Assembly (NCBI RefSeq): GCF_016598535.1
Contig: NZ_CP066779.1
Coordinates: 248,001 to 312,000 of the forward strand
DNA length: 64,000 bases
Origin: Rhodococcus sp. P-2
GTDB taxonomy: Bacteria > Actinomycetota > Actinomycetes > Mycobacteriales > Mycobacteriaceae
Reading direction: 5' to 3'
The notes under the pieces are model-generated. The model saw only the letters and a list, made by a program, of their open reading frames with translations, was not told where the DNA came from and made no database searches. Made by a program: the position numbers and the translations under genes. How positions within the stretch are numbered: position 1 is the stretch's first letter; each line of letters opens with the position of its first letter. Below are positions 1 to 8,228 of this stretch, piece after piece.

Positions 1-695
1 TGAAGGCTCTGATCAGGCGTTACCCCGGACTGCAGAACACGCTCGACGCCGTGATCGGTGAATTCGATCTGCTGACCGAGGCGACCTCGCTGAACTACCG
101 GCTCGCGTACACCGCTGATCTGGAGGCGACTTTCACACCGGTGTTCAAGCTGATGCTCGACAACGAGGCGACCTTGTTCCGTCCAGGAGACGACCGCGTC
201 GCGTCGCTGTTCATCTGGCACTTCGTCGAGGAGGTCGAGCATCGCAGCTCGGCACTGATCATCTTCAATTCCGTTGTCGGAAGCGAGCTTTACCGAATGC
301 GGATGGCGCCGTCGATCTTCGCGCACGTGATGAAGGTGATTCGCATCGCCTGTGCAGGGTTCAACCAGCACGTTCCGCTCTCCGAACGGCAAGTCGACTC
401 ACTGTCGATGTTCGCCATGCACCGCACCAAGCAGAAGATTCTGACGTCATTTGCGCCCTACCTGACCAAGGGGACCATGCCCCGCGCCTTCGATCACCTG
501 CAACTCGGCGAACAACTCGTCGCACTCGGCGGTGTCTTCCGCAGCCAGATGCCCAATCACAACCCGGACCACGAGAAGCTCCCCGCATTGGCCGACCAGT
601 GGTTCAAGCGTTACGACGACGGCTACGACTGCACACGCTGGTACACCGCCGAATCTCAGGCACAGGCCGAGTCGATCACGTCAGGGGCCAACTGA
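1..695 (+). CDS. PF10118-type predicted metal-dependent hydrolase, 5' end outside window
   Basis: The reading frame is open from base 3 upstream of the first ATG (51), so the gene almost certainly begins left of the window; about 230 residues are visible. A helical core carries Glu/His motifs (LDNEAT, then HFVEEVEHRSS), the kind of paired E...ExxH ligands seen in the PF10118 predicted metal-dependent hydrolase family, usually about 280-300 residues. The substrate of this family is not established. The stop codon overlaps the ATG of the following membrane protein by one base (TGATG), so the two are probably translationally coupled. The family call rests on motif resemblance only. Confidence 0.7.
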   Translation, partial: KALIRRYPGLQNTLDAVIGEFDLLTEATSLNYRLAYTADLEATFTPVFKLMLDNEATLFRPGDDRVASLFIWHFVEEVEHRSSALIIFNSVVGSELYRMRMAPSIFAHVMKVIRIACAGFNQHVPLSERQVDSLSMFAMHRTKQKILTSFAPYLTKGTMPRAFDHLQLGEQLVALGGVFRSQMPNHNPDHEKLPALADQWFKRYDDGYDCTRWYTAESQAQAESITSGAN

Positions 696-1855
696 TGGCA
701 GAGCACTGCTCCCCCACATTCGCCCAGCTCGCAACAGAACTCGGTTTCTCCTGCCAGGAAGCAGGTGGACTCGTCGAGTTCCGTAACCCGGCGGCGCTCG
801 AGAACTGGACCCTGCCCGTCCTCGAATGGACGATCATCGTCGGTTCGGTGCTCGCACTGGTGTTGGCGATCGTGCGACTGCGCCGCAACGGTGACCCCAC
901 CAACTTGGTTCTCTGGTTCGGCGCCACCGCCTACCTGTTCATCATCGAGCCTCCGCTGTACTTCCCGGCGGCATTCGGCATCGAAGAACAAGTGGACACG
1001 ATGTTCGCGCACAACGTGTTCACCGTCGACTTCATGTGGGGTCGACTGCCGCTGTACATCATTGCCATCTACCCGCTCATGGCGACACTGGCCTTCGAAA
1101 TAGTCAGAATGCTCGGCGTTTTCCGCAAGTACGGTCCACTACTGGGCGCAGTCTGCGTCGGCTTCGTCCACCATGCGTTCTACGAAATCTTCGACCACCT
1201 GGGACCCCAGCTGCGATGGTGGGAGTGGTCGACGTCGAACCCGATCAACCAACCCATGTTCGACGCGGTTCCGCTTCCCAGCGTGGTCGTCTTCGCCGCG
1301 CTGTGGCCCATGTCGTTGGCATTCTGCGTCCAGTACTTCGTCGGACGGCACGTCGATGCCGGCAAGCACTTCTCCGGGCTTCAGTTGGTGTGGCGCACCA
1401 TCGTGATCGGCCTGCTGGCCTCGCTGGGTACGTTCATTCTCCCGCTCCCGGCGACGGTCTTCGGGATGGGCAGTGACACCGTTCGCGGGTTCCTCTATGC
1501 GGCGGAACTCGTCGTCCTCACAGTGGTCGCGATCGTGGTTCTCGTCCGGCAATGGCGAGACTTGCGCTCGGCTGAATCGAACACTCCTGCACACACCAAC
1601 AGATTCGTACAGGTCTACAGCGTGGTGTACCTGGTTGTCATGGCCGTACTGTGGGCGAGTGCGCTTCCCGACTTCTTCGACGCGGTCGACGGTTCCACCA
1701 GCGCTGGGGATCCCATCGGAAATCTCTGGTACACACTGGCGTGCTTCGTCATCGCAATCCTGTGTGTGAGCGCAACTTTCACAATTCCGAAGAGGAACTC
1801 CTTCGTCGACGACGCTGAACTTCTCGGGGCACACTCAACGACCCCGGCTACCTAG
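695..1855 (+). CDS. Polytopic integral membrane protein of unknown function
   Basis: A 386-residue protein with about nine predicted hydrophobic helices, the first near residues 33-58 and the last near 345-365. Conserved-looking polar patches sit inside or next to helices (FVHHAFYEIFDHLGP with paired His, RWWEW). The open frame extends upstream to 599, but the ATG at 695 is preferred because it overlaps the stop of the PF10118 gene (TGATG). It is probably co-transcribed with that gene and ends just before a strong hairpin. I do not recognise a named family; the His pair could bind a metal or haem, which is only a guess. Confidence 0.75.
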   Translation: MAEHCSPTFAQLATELGFSCQEAGGLVEFRNPAALENWTLPVLEWTIIVGSVLALVLAIVRLRRNGDPTNLVLWFGATAYLFIIEPPLYFPAAFGIEEQVDTMFAHNVFTVDFMWGRLPLYIIAIYPLMATLAFEIVRMLGVFRKYGPLLGAVCVGFVHHAFYEIFDHLGPQLRWWEWSTSNPINQPMFDAVPLPSVVVFAALWPMSLAFCVQYFVGRHVDAGKHFSGLQLVWRTIVIGLLASLGTFILPLPATVFGMGSDTVRGFLYAAELVVLTVVAIVVLVRQWRDLRSAESNTPAHTNRFVQVYSVVYLVVMAVLWASALPDFFDAVDGSTSAGDPIGNLWYTLACFVIAILCVSATFTIPKRNSFVDDAELLGAHSTTPAT

Positions 1856-1861
1856 GTCGAC

Positions 1862-1890
1862 CGGGACGAGACCCCTCGGGTCTCGTCCCG
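1862..1890 (+). terminator. Strong hairpin terminator after the membrane protein gene
   Basis: Perfect 13-bp arms (cgggacgagaccc / gggtctcgtcccg) around a 3-nt loop, a few bases after the stop at 1855, followed by a weak T-containing tail (atttctcggtttctc). It probably ends transcription of the rightward pair and may also act on leftward lplA transcripts. Confidence 0.8.
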
Positions 1891-1908
1891 ATTTCTCGGT
1901 TTCTCGGT

Positions 1909-1956
1909 GTCCCAGGGTCACGGCGTCCCAGGGTCACGGTGTCCCAGGGTCACGGG
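1909..1956. repeat. Three tandem 16-bp repeats at the 3' end of lplA
   Basis: Three head-to-tail copies of gtcccagggtcacgg plus one variable base. The third copy contains the lplA stop codon (1950-1952), so the repeat overlaps the last codons of the gene. Confidence 0.9.
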
Positions 1957-2999
1957 ACGCGGTGAGTCCACGCTTCGGTGCTGAACTTCGTCTCCACCAG
2001 CTTGCGCGCCTGCTCCAACTCCGAGTCCGTGTAATCGCTGTCACGGGTGTCGTATTGGCCTCGGAAGTGCTGCGCAAACGACTCCAGGATGGCCGCGCGT
2101 GTCATTCCGGTCTGCGAACGCAACGGATCGACACGTTTGGCCGCACTCTTGGTTCCCTTGTCCGACATCTTCTCTCGTCCGATTCGCAGCACCTGCGTCA
2201 TTTTCTCCGCGTCGATGTCGTAGGCCATGGTCACGTGATGGAGCACAGTGCCGGACGCGAATCGCTTCTGAGCAGCGCCGGCGATCTTGCCCTTGTCCGA
2301 GGCGATGTCGTTGAGCGGCACGTAGCGAGCGTTGATACCGACCTCGGCAAGCGCTCCCATCACCCACTGATCGAGAAATGCGTAGGACTGCTCGAAACTC
2401 AAACCTTCGACCAACGACGCCGGTACGGCCAACGAGTACGTGATGCAGTTGCCCGGTTCCATGAACATCGCGCCGCCACCGGAGATTCGGCGCACCACGC
2501 CGATGCCGTGCCGCGCTGCCGCCTCGGAGTCGACCTCGTTACGCACCGACTGGAACGATCCGATCACGACCAGGGGCGAGTCCCAGTCCCAGAATCGCAG
2601 CGTCGGCGGACGCTCACCCGATGCCACCTCACGCGCGATGACCTCGTCCAGCGCGACGTGCATCGCGGGATCGAGAACCACCGGCGGGATGAGGTCGAAC
2701 GTGTGATCCGCCCAACTCGTGGCGTGACCGAGTGCGCGCCGGATCGCAATGCCGACCGACTGGGGCGTGAAGCCGATCATCGAGACGGACTCGTCGAGCG
2801 CAGCGGAGATGGCTTGCGCCAACTGTTCTGCATCCGAGTCGGCGGGCATTCCGCGCAACGCTGCGTTGATGTCGTCGAGCGCGCTGTCTGGCTCGAGGAA
2901 GAAGTCCCCCGAGACTGCGACGTCGGCCAGTCGACCATCCGCCACCTCGACGTCGACCGCGACCAGTTTTCCACCAGGAACCTTGTACTCTCCACGCAT
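1950..2999 (-). CDS. lplA: Lipoate-protein ligase A family protein
   Basis: A 349-residue protein that probably attaches lipoate (or a related acid) via lipoyl-AMP to E2/GcvH lysines in the cytoplasm. Residues about 1-90 resemble the small accessory domain of LplA placed at the N-terminus. The catalytic BPL/LplA domain follows, with RRISGGGAMF matching the conserved RRxxGGG lipoate/ATP loop and a later GKIAGAAQ segment matching the conserved lysine motif. Length and architecture fit accessory-domain-first actinobacterial ligases. It is monocistronic by position. The last codons lie in a tandem repeat. A related octanoyltransferase activity cannot be excluded. Confidence 0.85.
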   Translation of the reverse strand: MRGEYKVPGGKLVAVDVEVADGRLADVAVSGDFFLEPDSALDDINAALRGMPADSDAEQLAQAISAALDESVSMIGFTPQSVGIAIRRALGHATSWADHTFDLIPPVVLDPAMHVALDEVIAREVASGERPPTLRFWDWDSPLVVIGSFQSVRNEVDSEAAARHGIGVVRRISGGGAMFMEPGNCITYSLAVPASLVEGLSFEQSYAFLDQWVMGALAEVGINARYVPLNDIASDKGKIAGAAQKRFASGTVLHHVTMAYDIDAEKMTQVLRIGREKMSDKGTKSAAKRVDPLRSQTGMTRAAILESFAQHFRGQYDTRDSDYTDSELEQARKLVETKFSTEAWTHRVP

Positions 3000-3275
3000 T
3001 CGTCCAGCCTATCCCTGCGGGATTCTTTGCGGTGAGCGCCGTCGAAGATCACACCGCGTGCGCAATGCGCATCTCTTCGGCCGGCAAGGTGATCAGGCTC
3101 TCACCGCTGTAAGTCACTGTGGGGCTGCACAATCGCGGCTACGGGACTGCACGCGTCAGACCCCGGCCATATGGTCGAGCAACGGCCATACTTCTGCCGA
3201 CAGGCGAGATGATCTCTGGGGTGGGAGGATTGCCGCAACGAGCCAACTCGCTGGCGAGTCACAACGGAGGTAGAC
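3000..3275. other. Intergenic region upstream of lplA and the 51-residue ORF
   Basis: No convincing gene is visible. It should hold divergent promoters for lplA (leftward) and the small protein at 3276 (rightward). A 22-codon leftward GTG frame (3049-3117) lacks a ribosome-binding site and is not called. Confidence 0.5.
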
Positions 3276-3431
3276 ATGAAGGTCCCGGCGTTCCACTCGA
3301 CGGTTCCTTCGGATCTCGACGTCTATCACGACAACGAAAGCTGTATCTTGGCCGCTCGCATCGCAGTGGCCCATCGAGCCCCCGGGGTCGACGGCCGACC
3401 GTGGTGCACTGCCTGCGCATCGTTGGATTGA
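3276..3431 (+). CDS. Small 51-residue Cys/His protein
   Basis: A short ORF with an excellent ribosome-binding site (ggaggtagac just before the ATG). The protein has DVYHDNESC in the middle and GRPWCTACASLD at the end, giving His18, Cys23, Cys44 and Cys47: an H-x4-C ... C-x2-C pattern that could hold zinc. There is no signal peptide or membrane segment. It converges on the MerR gene, whose stop is 20 bases away. The function is unknown; the ribosome site and metal-ligand spacing are the arguments that it is real. Confidence 0.6.
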   Translation: MKVPAFHSTVPSDLDVYHDNESCILAARIAVAHRAPGVDGRPWCTACASLD

Positions 3432-3450
3432 CGAGCGACTTCCAGCTCAC

Positions 3451-4266
3451 TCACACCCACGTCGCCGATTCGGGGACAACTCCATTGGCCAGAGCGTTCG
3501 CATCGATGACGGCGTGGATCCACGCAGCCAGACCGGTCTCGACCTGGTCGAAGAACTCGGAGAAGCCCGGATCGGCAACGTACATCCGCCCCAGGCACAC
3601 GTGCATCGAAAGTGTGCAGTCGAAGTAGACGCCGATAGACGCTCGATGCCGTTCTGCCAGCGAATTCGCCTCGTCGCTTCCCGGTTCGACGCCGGAGCGG
3701 CACGCCGACGCCAGATCGTCGTTGAGCGTCTCGACGCCGTCGGCGATCTTCTGCCAATCCTCAGCGGTCCTACCCGCCGACCGTTCCGCGTGCTGCGCCC
3801 ACTGCGCGCTGTCGCCCCAACGCTCGTGCGCCTCGGTTCCCCATGACGGCTGCCAGTGCCGGCCGAAGATCGAGACCTGTTCGTCTGCCGGCAACAGCAC
3901 ACCCGACTTCCTGGCATCGATGATGCGATCCAAGGACTCGCCCAGCGCCTCCAAGTCGGCGATCCGTTGCCGCAATTCGGCGCGCTGCCCACGCAGCGTC
4001 TCGTCCACGTGGAGTGCGGGCGCTTCGAGCAATACCCCGATCTCGTCGAGCGACAAGCCCACGTCACGGTAGACAAGCACCCGGCCGATGCGGCCGAGGT
4101 CCGCGTCGGTGTACTGCCGGTAGCCTCCGTCGCTGCGACCGGACGGGCACACCAAACCGATTGCGTCCCAATGATGAAGGGTACGTACGGTTACGCCCAG
4201 TCGTGATGCGGCTGCACCGACAGTCAGAGCACTGTCTGCGTCGTCTCCGAAGAGTTGGTCCGTCAC
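3451..4266 (-). CDS. MerR-family regulator with TipAS-like C-terminal domain
   Basis: About 271 residues from the GTG at 4266. The N-terminal MerR helix-turn-helix is clear (LTVGAAASRLGVTVRTLHHWDAIGL followed by GYRQYTDADLGRI). A coiled-coil linker with ELRQRIADLEALGESL comes next, then a helical domain (about residues 125-270) like the TipAS antibiotic-sensing globin-like fold. Such proteins activate stress or drug-efflux genes on ligand binding. The frame stays open to 4371, which would overlap the VOC gene by 53 bases; 4266 leaves a 52-base gap and starts just before the HTH, but has no clear Shine-Dalgarno, so the start is uncertain. Confidence 0.85.
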   Translation of the reverse strand: MTDQLFGDDADSALTVGAAASRLGVTVRTLHHWDAIGLVCPSGRSDGGYRQYTDADLGRIGRVLVYRDVGLSLDEIGVLLEAPALHVDETLRGQRAELRQRIADLEALGESLDRIIDARKSGVLLPADEQVSIFGRHWQPSWGTEAHERWGDSAQWAQHAERSAGRTAEDWQKIADGVETLNDDLASACRSGVEPGSDEANSLAERHRASIGVYFDCTLSMHVCLGRMYVADPGFSEFFDQVETGLAAWIHAVIDANALANGVVPESATWV

Positions 4267-4318
4267 GGCATCCAGTTTGACAGACGCGGTGCGGGAGGCC
4301 ACGGCGTCAGACCGCCGC

Positions 4319-4825
4319 TCAGTCGCCTGGTCCGTCAATTCCCATACCTCGCAGATACTCTGCCTCGGCACTGTTCGGGTCGTACGGACGAGCGGCAGTC
4401 ATGATCACACGTGCATTCTCCGGTGTCACAATTTCCAACTCGAGGGAATTCCACGGCTTCACGTGCGGTCCGCTGGTGCATCCGGCCCGCAATTCCTCGC
4501 ACGCATTTGCTATCTGGCCGATCTGGCTCAGCACACACGCACAGCTCACGCTGACGGACGGTGGCGAATCTGCTCGCTCACCGGGTACGAGCAAGACGTC
4601 CTGAAATGCCCAGCGTCGCAGGTGCGTCAGTCGATCAGGCACCGAAAAGAGGTCGAAGAAGCCGAGTCCGCGGATCCAGAAGTCGACCGATTCGGCCAGA
4701 TCCGAAGTAGGAATCGAGACGAACATCGGCATTCCGTAGAGACCTCGGAACTGTTCCGGAGGCACAGCATCGGTTGTAGGAACAGGGACGGGGCTGATGT
4801 CGAATGCTGGGTAGGTGTCGGTCAT
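4319..4825 (-). CDS. VOC (glyoxalase/bleomycin-resistance) superfamily protein
   Basis: About 168 residues. One glyoxalase-type module begins at MPMFVSIPTSDLAESVDFWIRGLGF, with the usual beta-alpha-beta start; a second strand set contains HLRRWAFQDVLLVPGE and ends in SLELEIVTPENARVIMTAARP. Members bind metals or sequester drugs. The ATG at 4825 is chosen over an upstream GTG at 4846. It lies directly upstream of the MerR gene on the same strand, so a drug- or stress-response pair is plausible. The substrate is unknown. Confidence 0.75.
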   Translation of the reverse strand: MTDTYPAFDISPVPVPTTDAVPPEQFRGLYGMPMFVSIPTSDLAESVDFWIRGLGFFDLFSVPDRLTHLRRWAFQDVLLVPGERADSPPSVSVSCACVLSQIGQIANACEELRAGCTSGPHVKPWNSLELEIVTPENARVIMTAARPYDPNSAEAEYLRGMGIDGPGD

Positions 4826-4896
4826 GAAGTCATCGTGAGCCCTCACGCTACGTCAGGGTCAAATCGTATGAACTCGGATCGAACCAGACTGCGCGA

Positions 4897-6078
4897 TTAC
4901 ACCTGTCCGGCGAATACACCGCCGTCTGCGAATGCACGTTGGGCAAAGCGTTCACCGATGAGACGATGCGTTGCAGCGTCCGGATGGAGCTGATCGGGAA
5001 GCGGCAGCTCCGCATTCTCGGCCGCACCGTAGAGATCGCACCCGTCGACGTAATGCAGATTGGGATCATCGACCGATCGCTGGGCTACGATGCGCGCCAA
5101 CTCTTCCCGAATCGAGCGCAGCGTCAGCTTCCCGGATGCACGCTCGGCGGGATCTCCGGTGGCAACGAACCGCATTTCGCCTCTGGCAAGTGCATCGAAA
5201 TCGAAAGCACCAGGTCCCGGCGTGTCTTCGTGAATCGGGCAATAGACCGGCGAAACGACCAGCAGCGGAGCCACTGGATGACCGTCGCGAACCGTGTCGA
5301 GGAAGCCGTGCATTGCCGATGTGAAGGCCCGCAGACGCATCACGTCGGAGTTGACCAGATTGATACCCATCTTGATGCTGATCAGGTCAGCAGAAGTGTC
5401 TCGCATCGCGCGGGCGATGTACTGGTCCAGCAGAGCGCTGCCACTGAACCCGAGGTTGATCAGATCCACTCCGCCGACGGAGGCTGCAAGAGCAGGCCAA
5501 GTGCCGGAGGGACTTTCAGCGCCGGACCCTTGACTGATCGAGCTTCCGTGATGGAGCCACACGCGGCGCTTCGTGTCGTCCGCGGGTTCGAGTGGGGCGT
5601 CGGTTCGAAGTGCGACAAGTTCGGTGGTCTCGTTGTGCGGCAACCAGATCTCGACATCCTTCGATCGCGTGGGCAGGTCCGCGAAACGAATGGTGCTGAC
5701 GGGCCCGGACTGCTTCTGAGCGGCGCCGGTCGCCATGTCGATCGTCACCGAATTGCCGCCCGTGGCGCTTGCTTGCCCGGCCAGTTCGCCGTCGACGAGC
5801 AGGTCGTACACCCCTTGTGGTCTCGGCGGGGCGCCGGTGTAGATCATTTTCGTGGGCAGAGTATCGAGTTCGATGCTCGTAGCGCTGGTTCGGAACACAA
5901 GCCGCACTCCGGAGGGTTGTGATTGCGCCATGGCCATCTGCCCGTCAGCGAAGAGTGCGCGAGCCCTGGCAGGTAGACGGTGCGTCAGCACACCGCATTC
6001 GGTCCGTTCGATTTCGAGGGCTCCGCGCACGATGTCCTCGGAAATTTCGGTAGTAATCCAGCTTCTCTGGCTGTGCAT
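4897..6078 (-). CDS. SGNH/GDSL-type esterase with N-terminal CE2-like domain
   Basis: 393 residues from the ATG at 6078, which has aggtgaa upstream. Residues about 1-150 form a beta-rich domain like the jelly roll of CE2 carbohydrate esterases. The SGNH domain follows: HHGSSISQGSG (nucleophile Ser block), NLGFSGSALL (Gly block), KMGINLVNSD (Asn block) and DQLHPDAATH (Asp-x-x-His dyad). There is no signal peptide, so it is cytoplasmic as read. It is transcribed divergently from a TetR regulator whose gene starts 110 bases away, and is probably repressed by it. It likely deacylates a sugar or small ester. Confidence 0.85.
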   Translation of the reverse strand: MHSQRSWITTEISEDIVRGALEIERTECGVLTHRLPARARALFADGQMAMAQSQPSGVRLVFRTSATSIELDTLPTKMIYTGAPPRPQGVYDLLVDGELAGQASATGGNSVTIDMATGAAQKQSGPVSTIRFADLPTRSKDVEIWLPHNETTELVALRTDAPLEPADDTKRRVWLHHGSSISQGSGAESPSGTWPALAASVGGVDLINLGFSGSALLDQYIARAMRDTSADLISIKMGINLVNSDVMRLRAFTSAMHGFLDTVRDGHPVAPLLVVSPVYCPIHEDTPGPGAFDFDALARGEMRFVATGDPAERASGKLTLRSIREELARIVAQRSVDDPNLHYVDGCDLYGAAENAELPLPDQLHPDAATHRLIGERFAQRAFADGGVFAGQV

Positions 6079-6105
6079 GTCATTCACCTGTAGATAGCTT
6101 GCGTA

Positions 6106-6116
6106 TAGTTCAACTA
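6106..6116. promoter_or_regulatory. Short palindrome in the SGNH hydrolase/TetR divergent promoter
   Basis: TAGTTCAACTA is a perfect 5-bp inverted repeat around one base, 28 bases upstream of the hydrolase ATG. It may be a second, weaker regulator site or part of the leftward promoter. Confidence 0.35.
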
Positions 6117-6127
6117 CAGCACACAGT

Positions 6128-6154
6128 AATTTGCCTATACTATTTAGGCAAATT
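6128..6154. promoter_or_regulatory. Candidate TetR operator overlapping the regulator promoter
   Basis: Perfect 10-bp arms AATTTGCCTA / TAGGCAAATT separated by 7 bases. The first arm and spacer contain TATACT, a good rightward -10 hexamer. Size, symmetry and position between the two divergent genes fit an autoregulatory TetR site. Confidence 0.65.
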
Positions 6155-6187
6155 GGTTTCACTTTTCGACGAACAGGACCAGCAGAC

Positions 6188-6763
6188 ATGCCTCGCGCAG
6201 GACTCACCCCCGAACGCCTCGCCATGGCGGGTGCCGAATTGGCCGACGAGGTCGGCTTCGAGCAGGTGACCGTATCGGCAGTCGCCAGACAGTTCGACGT
6301 CAAGGTCGCGAGCCTGTACTCCCATGTGAAGAGTTCGAACGACCTCAAAACCAGAATCGCATTACTCGCCCTGGAAGAGATGGCCGACCAGGCTGCCGAC
6401 GCCGTGGCCGGTCGGTCCGGCCGCGACGCCTTGACCGCCTTCGCGAACGTCTATCGCAACTACGCGAAGGCACACCCCGGCCGGTACGCCGCGTCGCAGA
6501 TGCGCCTCACCCCGGAGGCCGCAGCGGCGAGCGCTGGCTTCAGACACTCGCAGATGATGCGATCGATTCTGCGCGGGTACAACCTCACGGACCTCGACCA
6601 GACTCACGCAGTTCGGTTGCTGGGCAGCGTTTTCCATGGCTACGCCAGCCTCGAGTTGGGTGGATCGTTCAGCCACAGTGCACCTGACAGCGCGGAAAGC
6701 TGGTCCAGGATCCTCGAGGCACTCGATTCGATGCTGACCAATTGGCCAGCGTCGAGTCCATGA
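6188..6763 (+). CDS. TetR-family transcriptional regulator
   Basis: 191 residues from the ATG at 6188. The helix-turn-helix is LADEVGFEQVTVSAVARQFDVKVASLYSHV (about residues 17-47); the remainder matches the TetR_C_33-type ligand domain seen in TetR/WHG proteins (NYAKAHPGRYAASQ, GSVFHGYASLELGGSF). It is divergent from the SGNH hydrolase with a 10-bp-arm palindrome between them, so it probably represses both genes. The frame is open a little further upstream, but that would place the start inside the palindrome. Confidence 0.9.
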   Translation: MPRAGLTPERLAMAGAELADEVGFEQVTVSAVARQFDVKVASLYSHVKSSNDLKTRIALLALEEMADQAADAVAGRSGRDALTAFANVYRNYAKAHPGRYAASQMRLTPEAAAASAGFRHSQMMRSILRGYNLTDLDQTHAVRLLGSVFHGYASLELGGSFSHSAPDSAESWSRILEALDSMLTNWPASSP

Positions 6764-6927
6764 TCAGACGCGATCTTTCGAGTAAAGTTCTTGCGCCACT
6801 TGGCAATCGCATACGACCGAGAAACACTGGGGGGGTGGACGGTTCCCGAACTCTCCGACCCGGGTTTCGTCCGCTTTGGGACAGCAGAGGTTCTGAGTGC
6901 GCAAGAAGCCGAGGTGTGGGACTGCGC

Positions 6928-7836
6928 CTAGACGAGAAGCTTGGCGCGCAGAGAGTCGATAGTGCCCTGGTCGACGCCGAGGCCCTCCCGTACGTAGGTG
7001 TCCATGCCGCCGTAGAGCCGGTTCACCTGGGCGTACGCCGCATCGAGCCACGACAGGTCCACCGCGTCGTCGCGGCCCAGGTAGGTGTTCGACGCCATGA
7101 AATCGGCACTGATGACCTCACGCGGGACACCGAGGATGGTCAGTAGGATCGCGGTGCCCCAACCGGTGCGGTCCTTCCCTGCACTGCAGTGGTAGACGGT
7201 TGCGCCGTTGGAGTTGTTCGCGATCGCAGTCAGCAGGTCACGGAAGGCGACATCAGAGCCTCGGTAGTTGACCATGAAGGGGTAGCCGATGCTCTGGCCG
7301 ATGTTCGAGGTTCCGTTGACTGCGCCGTCGATCAACGCGCGACCGAGAGTCAGGGGAACGAATTCGTGGAACGCGATGCCGTGTTCGATACTGACGACGT
7401 CGGCGACCTGGTAGGTGACCCCGGCAGGGATCTGATCGGGATCCTCCGCGCGTTCGGAGGTGTTGCGCAGGTCGACGTCGAGGGTCAGGTTCGCGGCGGT
7501 GAGTTTGGCCAGATCAGACTCACTGAGCGAGCTGAGCTTGTTGGAACGGAACACCATTCCTGTCCGGACGGTCCTGCCGTCGGTAGTCCGGTAGCCGCCG
7601 ACGTCGCGGAAGTTCCGCGCCTCGTCGAGCCTGATCGCGGCCGCGGACGGCGGTGGGATCTCTGGCAGCGGCGGGTGCTCGCCGGACGATCCGAACTGGC
7701 TCGAACCCGATTGCAGGTCGCTGCTCGAAGCGGAGGCGAATGTGGGACCGGTCAGGGCCGCAACCACGGCAAAGAGCGCAGCGAGGGCGAACCCGAAAGG
7801 GCGCGCCCCTCGGCGGCGCGTGTAAGCAGTCGTCAT
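6928..7836 (-). CDS. Secreted or surface protein-tyrosine/lipid phosphatase (MptpB-like)
   Basis: 302 residues from the ATG at 7836, which has gagagga upstream. A signal peptide covers about residues 10-37 (Arg-rich start, FALAALFAVVAALTG, ASA). The phosphatase domain has NFRDVGGY near residue 75 and the P-loop HCSAGKDRTG, with catalytic Cys217 and Arg223 (C-x5-R), the signature of the Y_phosphatase3/MptpB group of triple-specificity phosphatases. A low-complexity Ser/Gly/Pro linker (about residues 37-65) separates signal and domain. The substrate is unknown; phosphotyrosine or phosphoinositides are typical. Confidence 0.88.
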   Translation of the reverse strand: MTTAYTRRRGARPFGFALAALFAVVAALTGPTFASASSSDLQSGSSQFGSSGEHPPLPEIPPPSAAAIRLDEARNFRDVGGYRTTDGRTVRTGMVFRSNKLSSLSESDLAKLTAANLTLDVDLRNTSERAEDPDQIPAGVTYQVADVVSIEHGIAFHEFVPLTLGRALIDGAVNGTSNIGQSIGYPFMVNYRGSDVAFRDLLTAIANNSNGATVYHCSAGKDRTGWGTAILLTILGVPREVISADFMASNTYLGRDDAVDLSWLDAAYAQVNRLYGGMDTYVREGLGVDQGTIDSLRAKLLV

Positions 7837-8228
7837 CGTCGTCCTCTCACTCACTGTGCGTGACGACCCCGCGCCCCCGCAAACTCACGTGCGAGATTAC
7901 AAGGGTGACGCGCTCCTCGTCCCGACTTTGCTCCAGAAACCGGACAAGTGTTCAGGTGCCCGGATTGTCGCCGTCGTGCGGGAAGAAACTCGTGCCCGTC
8001 ACCGCAACGCCATCGACCACGCCGGACCCGCTCGAACTACAGACCGCGGCCGCAGCCGCTCCGACATTCCTGGGCGTCTGTAGCCGAAGGGATGGGATCC
8101 GCCAACCCTCGACGGCCTGATGAAATCTGCGGTGAGCCTCGAGTTGTTCCATCGTCAAGCACTCGACCAATATCTGACACCGAACACACGCCGCGTGTCC
8201 TCGGCACACTGAACCGCGCCCGCGCTTG
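7837..8228. other. Intergenic region with no confident gene
   Basis: About 390 bases separate the phosphatase start from the stop of the next leftward hydrolase. A leftward frame (7952-8269) contains a Cys-rich patch, CVRCQILVECL, loosely like the third and fourth Cys of WhiB proteins, but no first Cys, GVWGG turn or ribosome site is seen. The upstream promoter of the phosphatase should lie near 7840-7900. Confidence 0.4.

Noticed and set aside
3049..3117. 22-codon leftward GTG frame ending IAHAV
   Set aside because: No ribosome site and too short to support without homologues.
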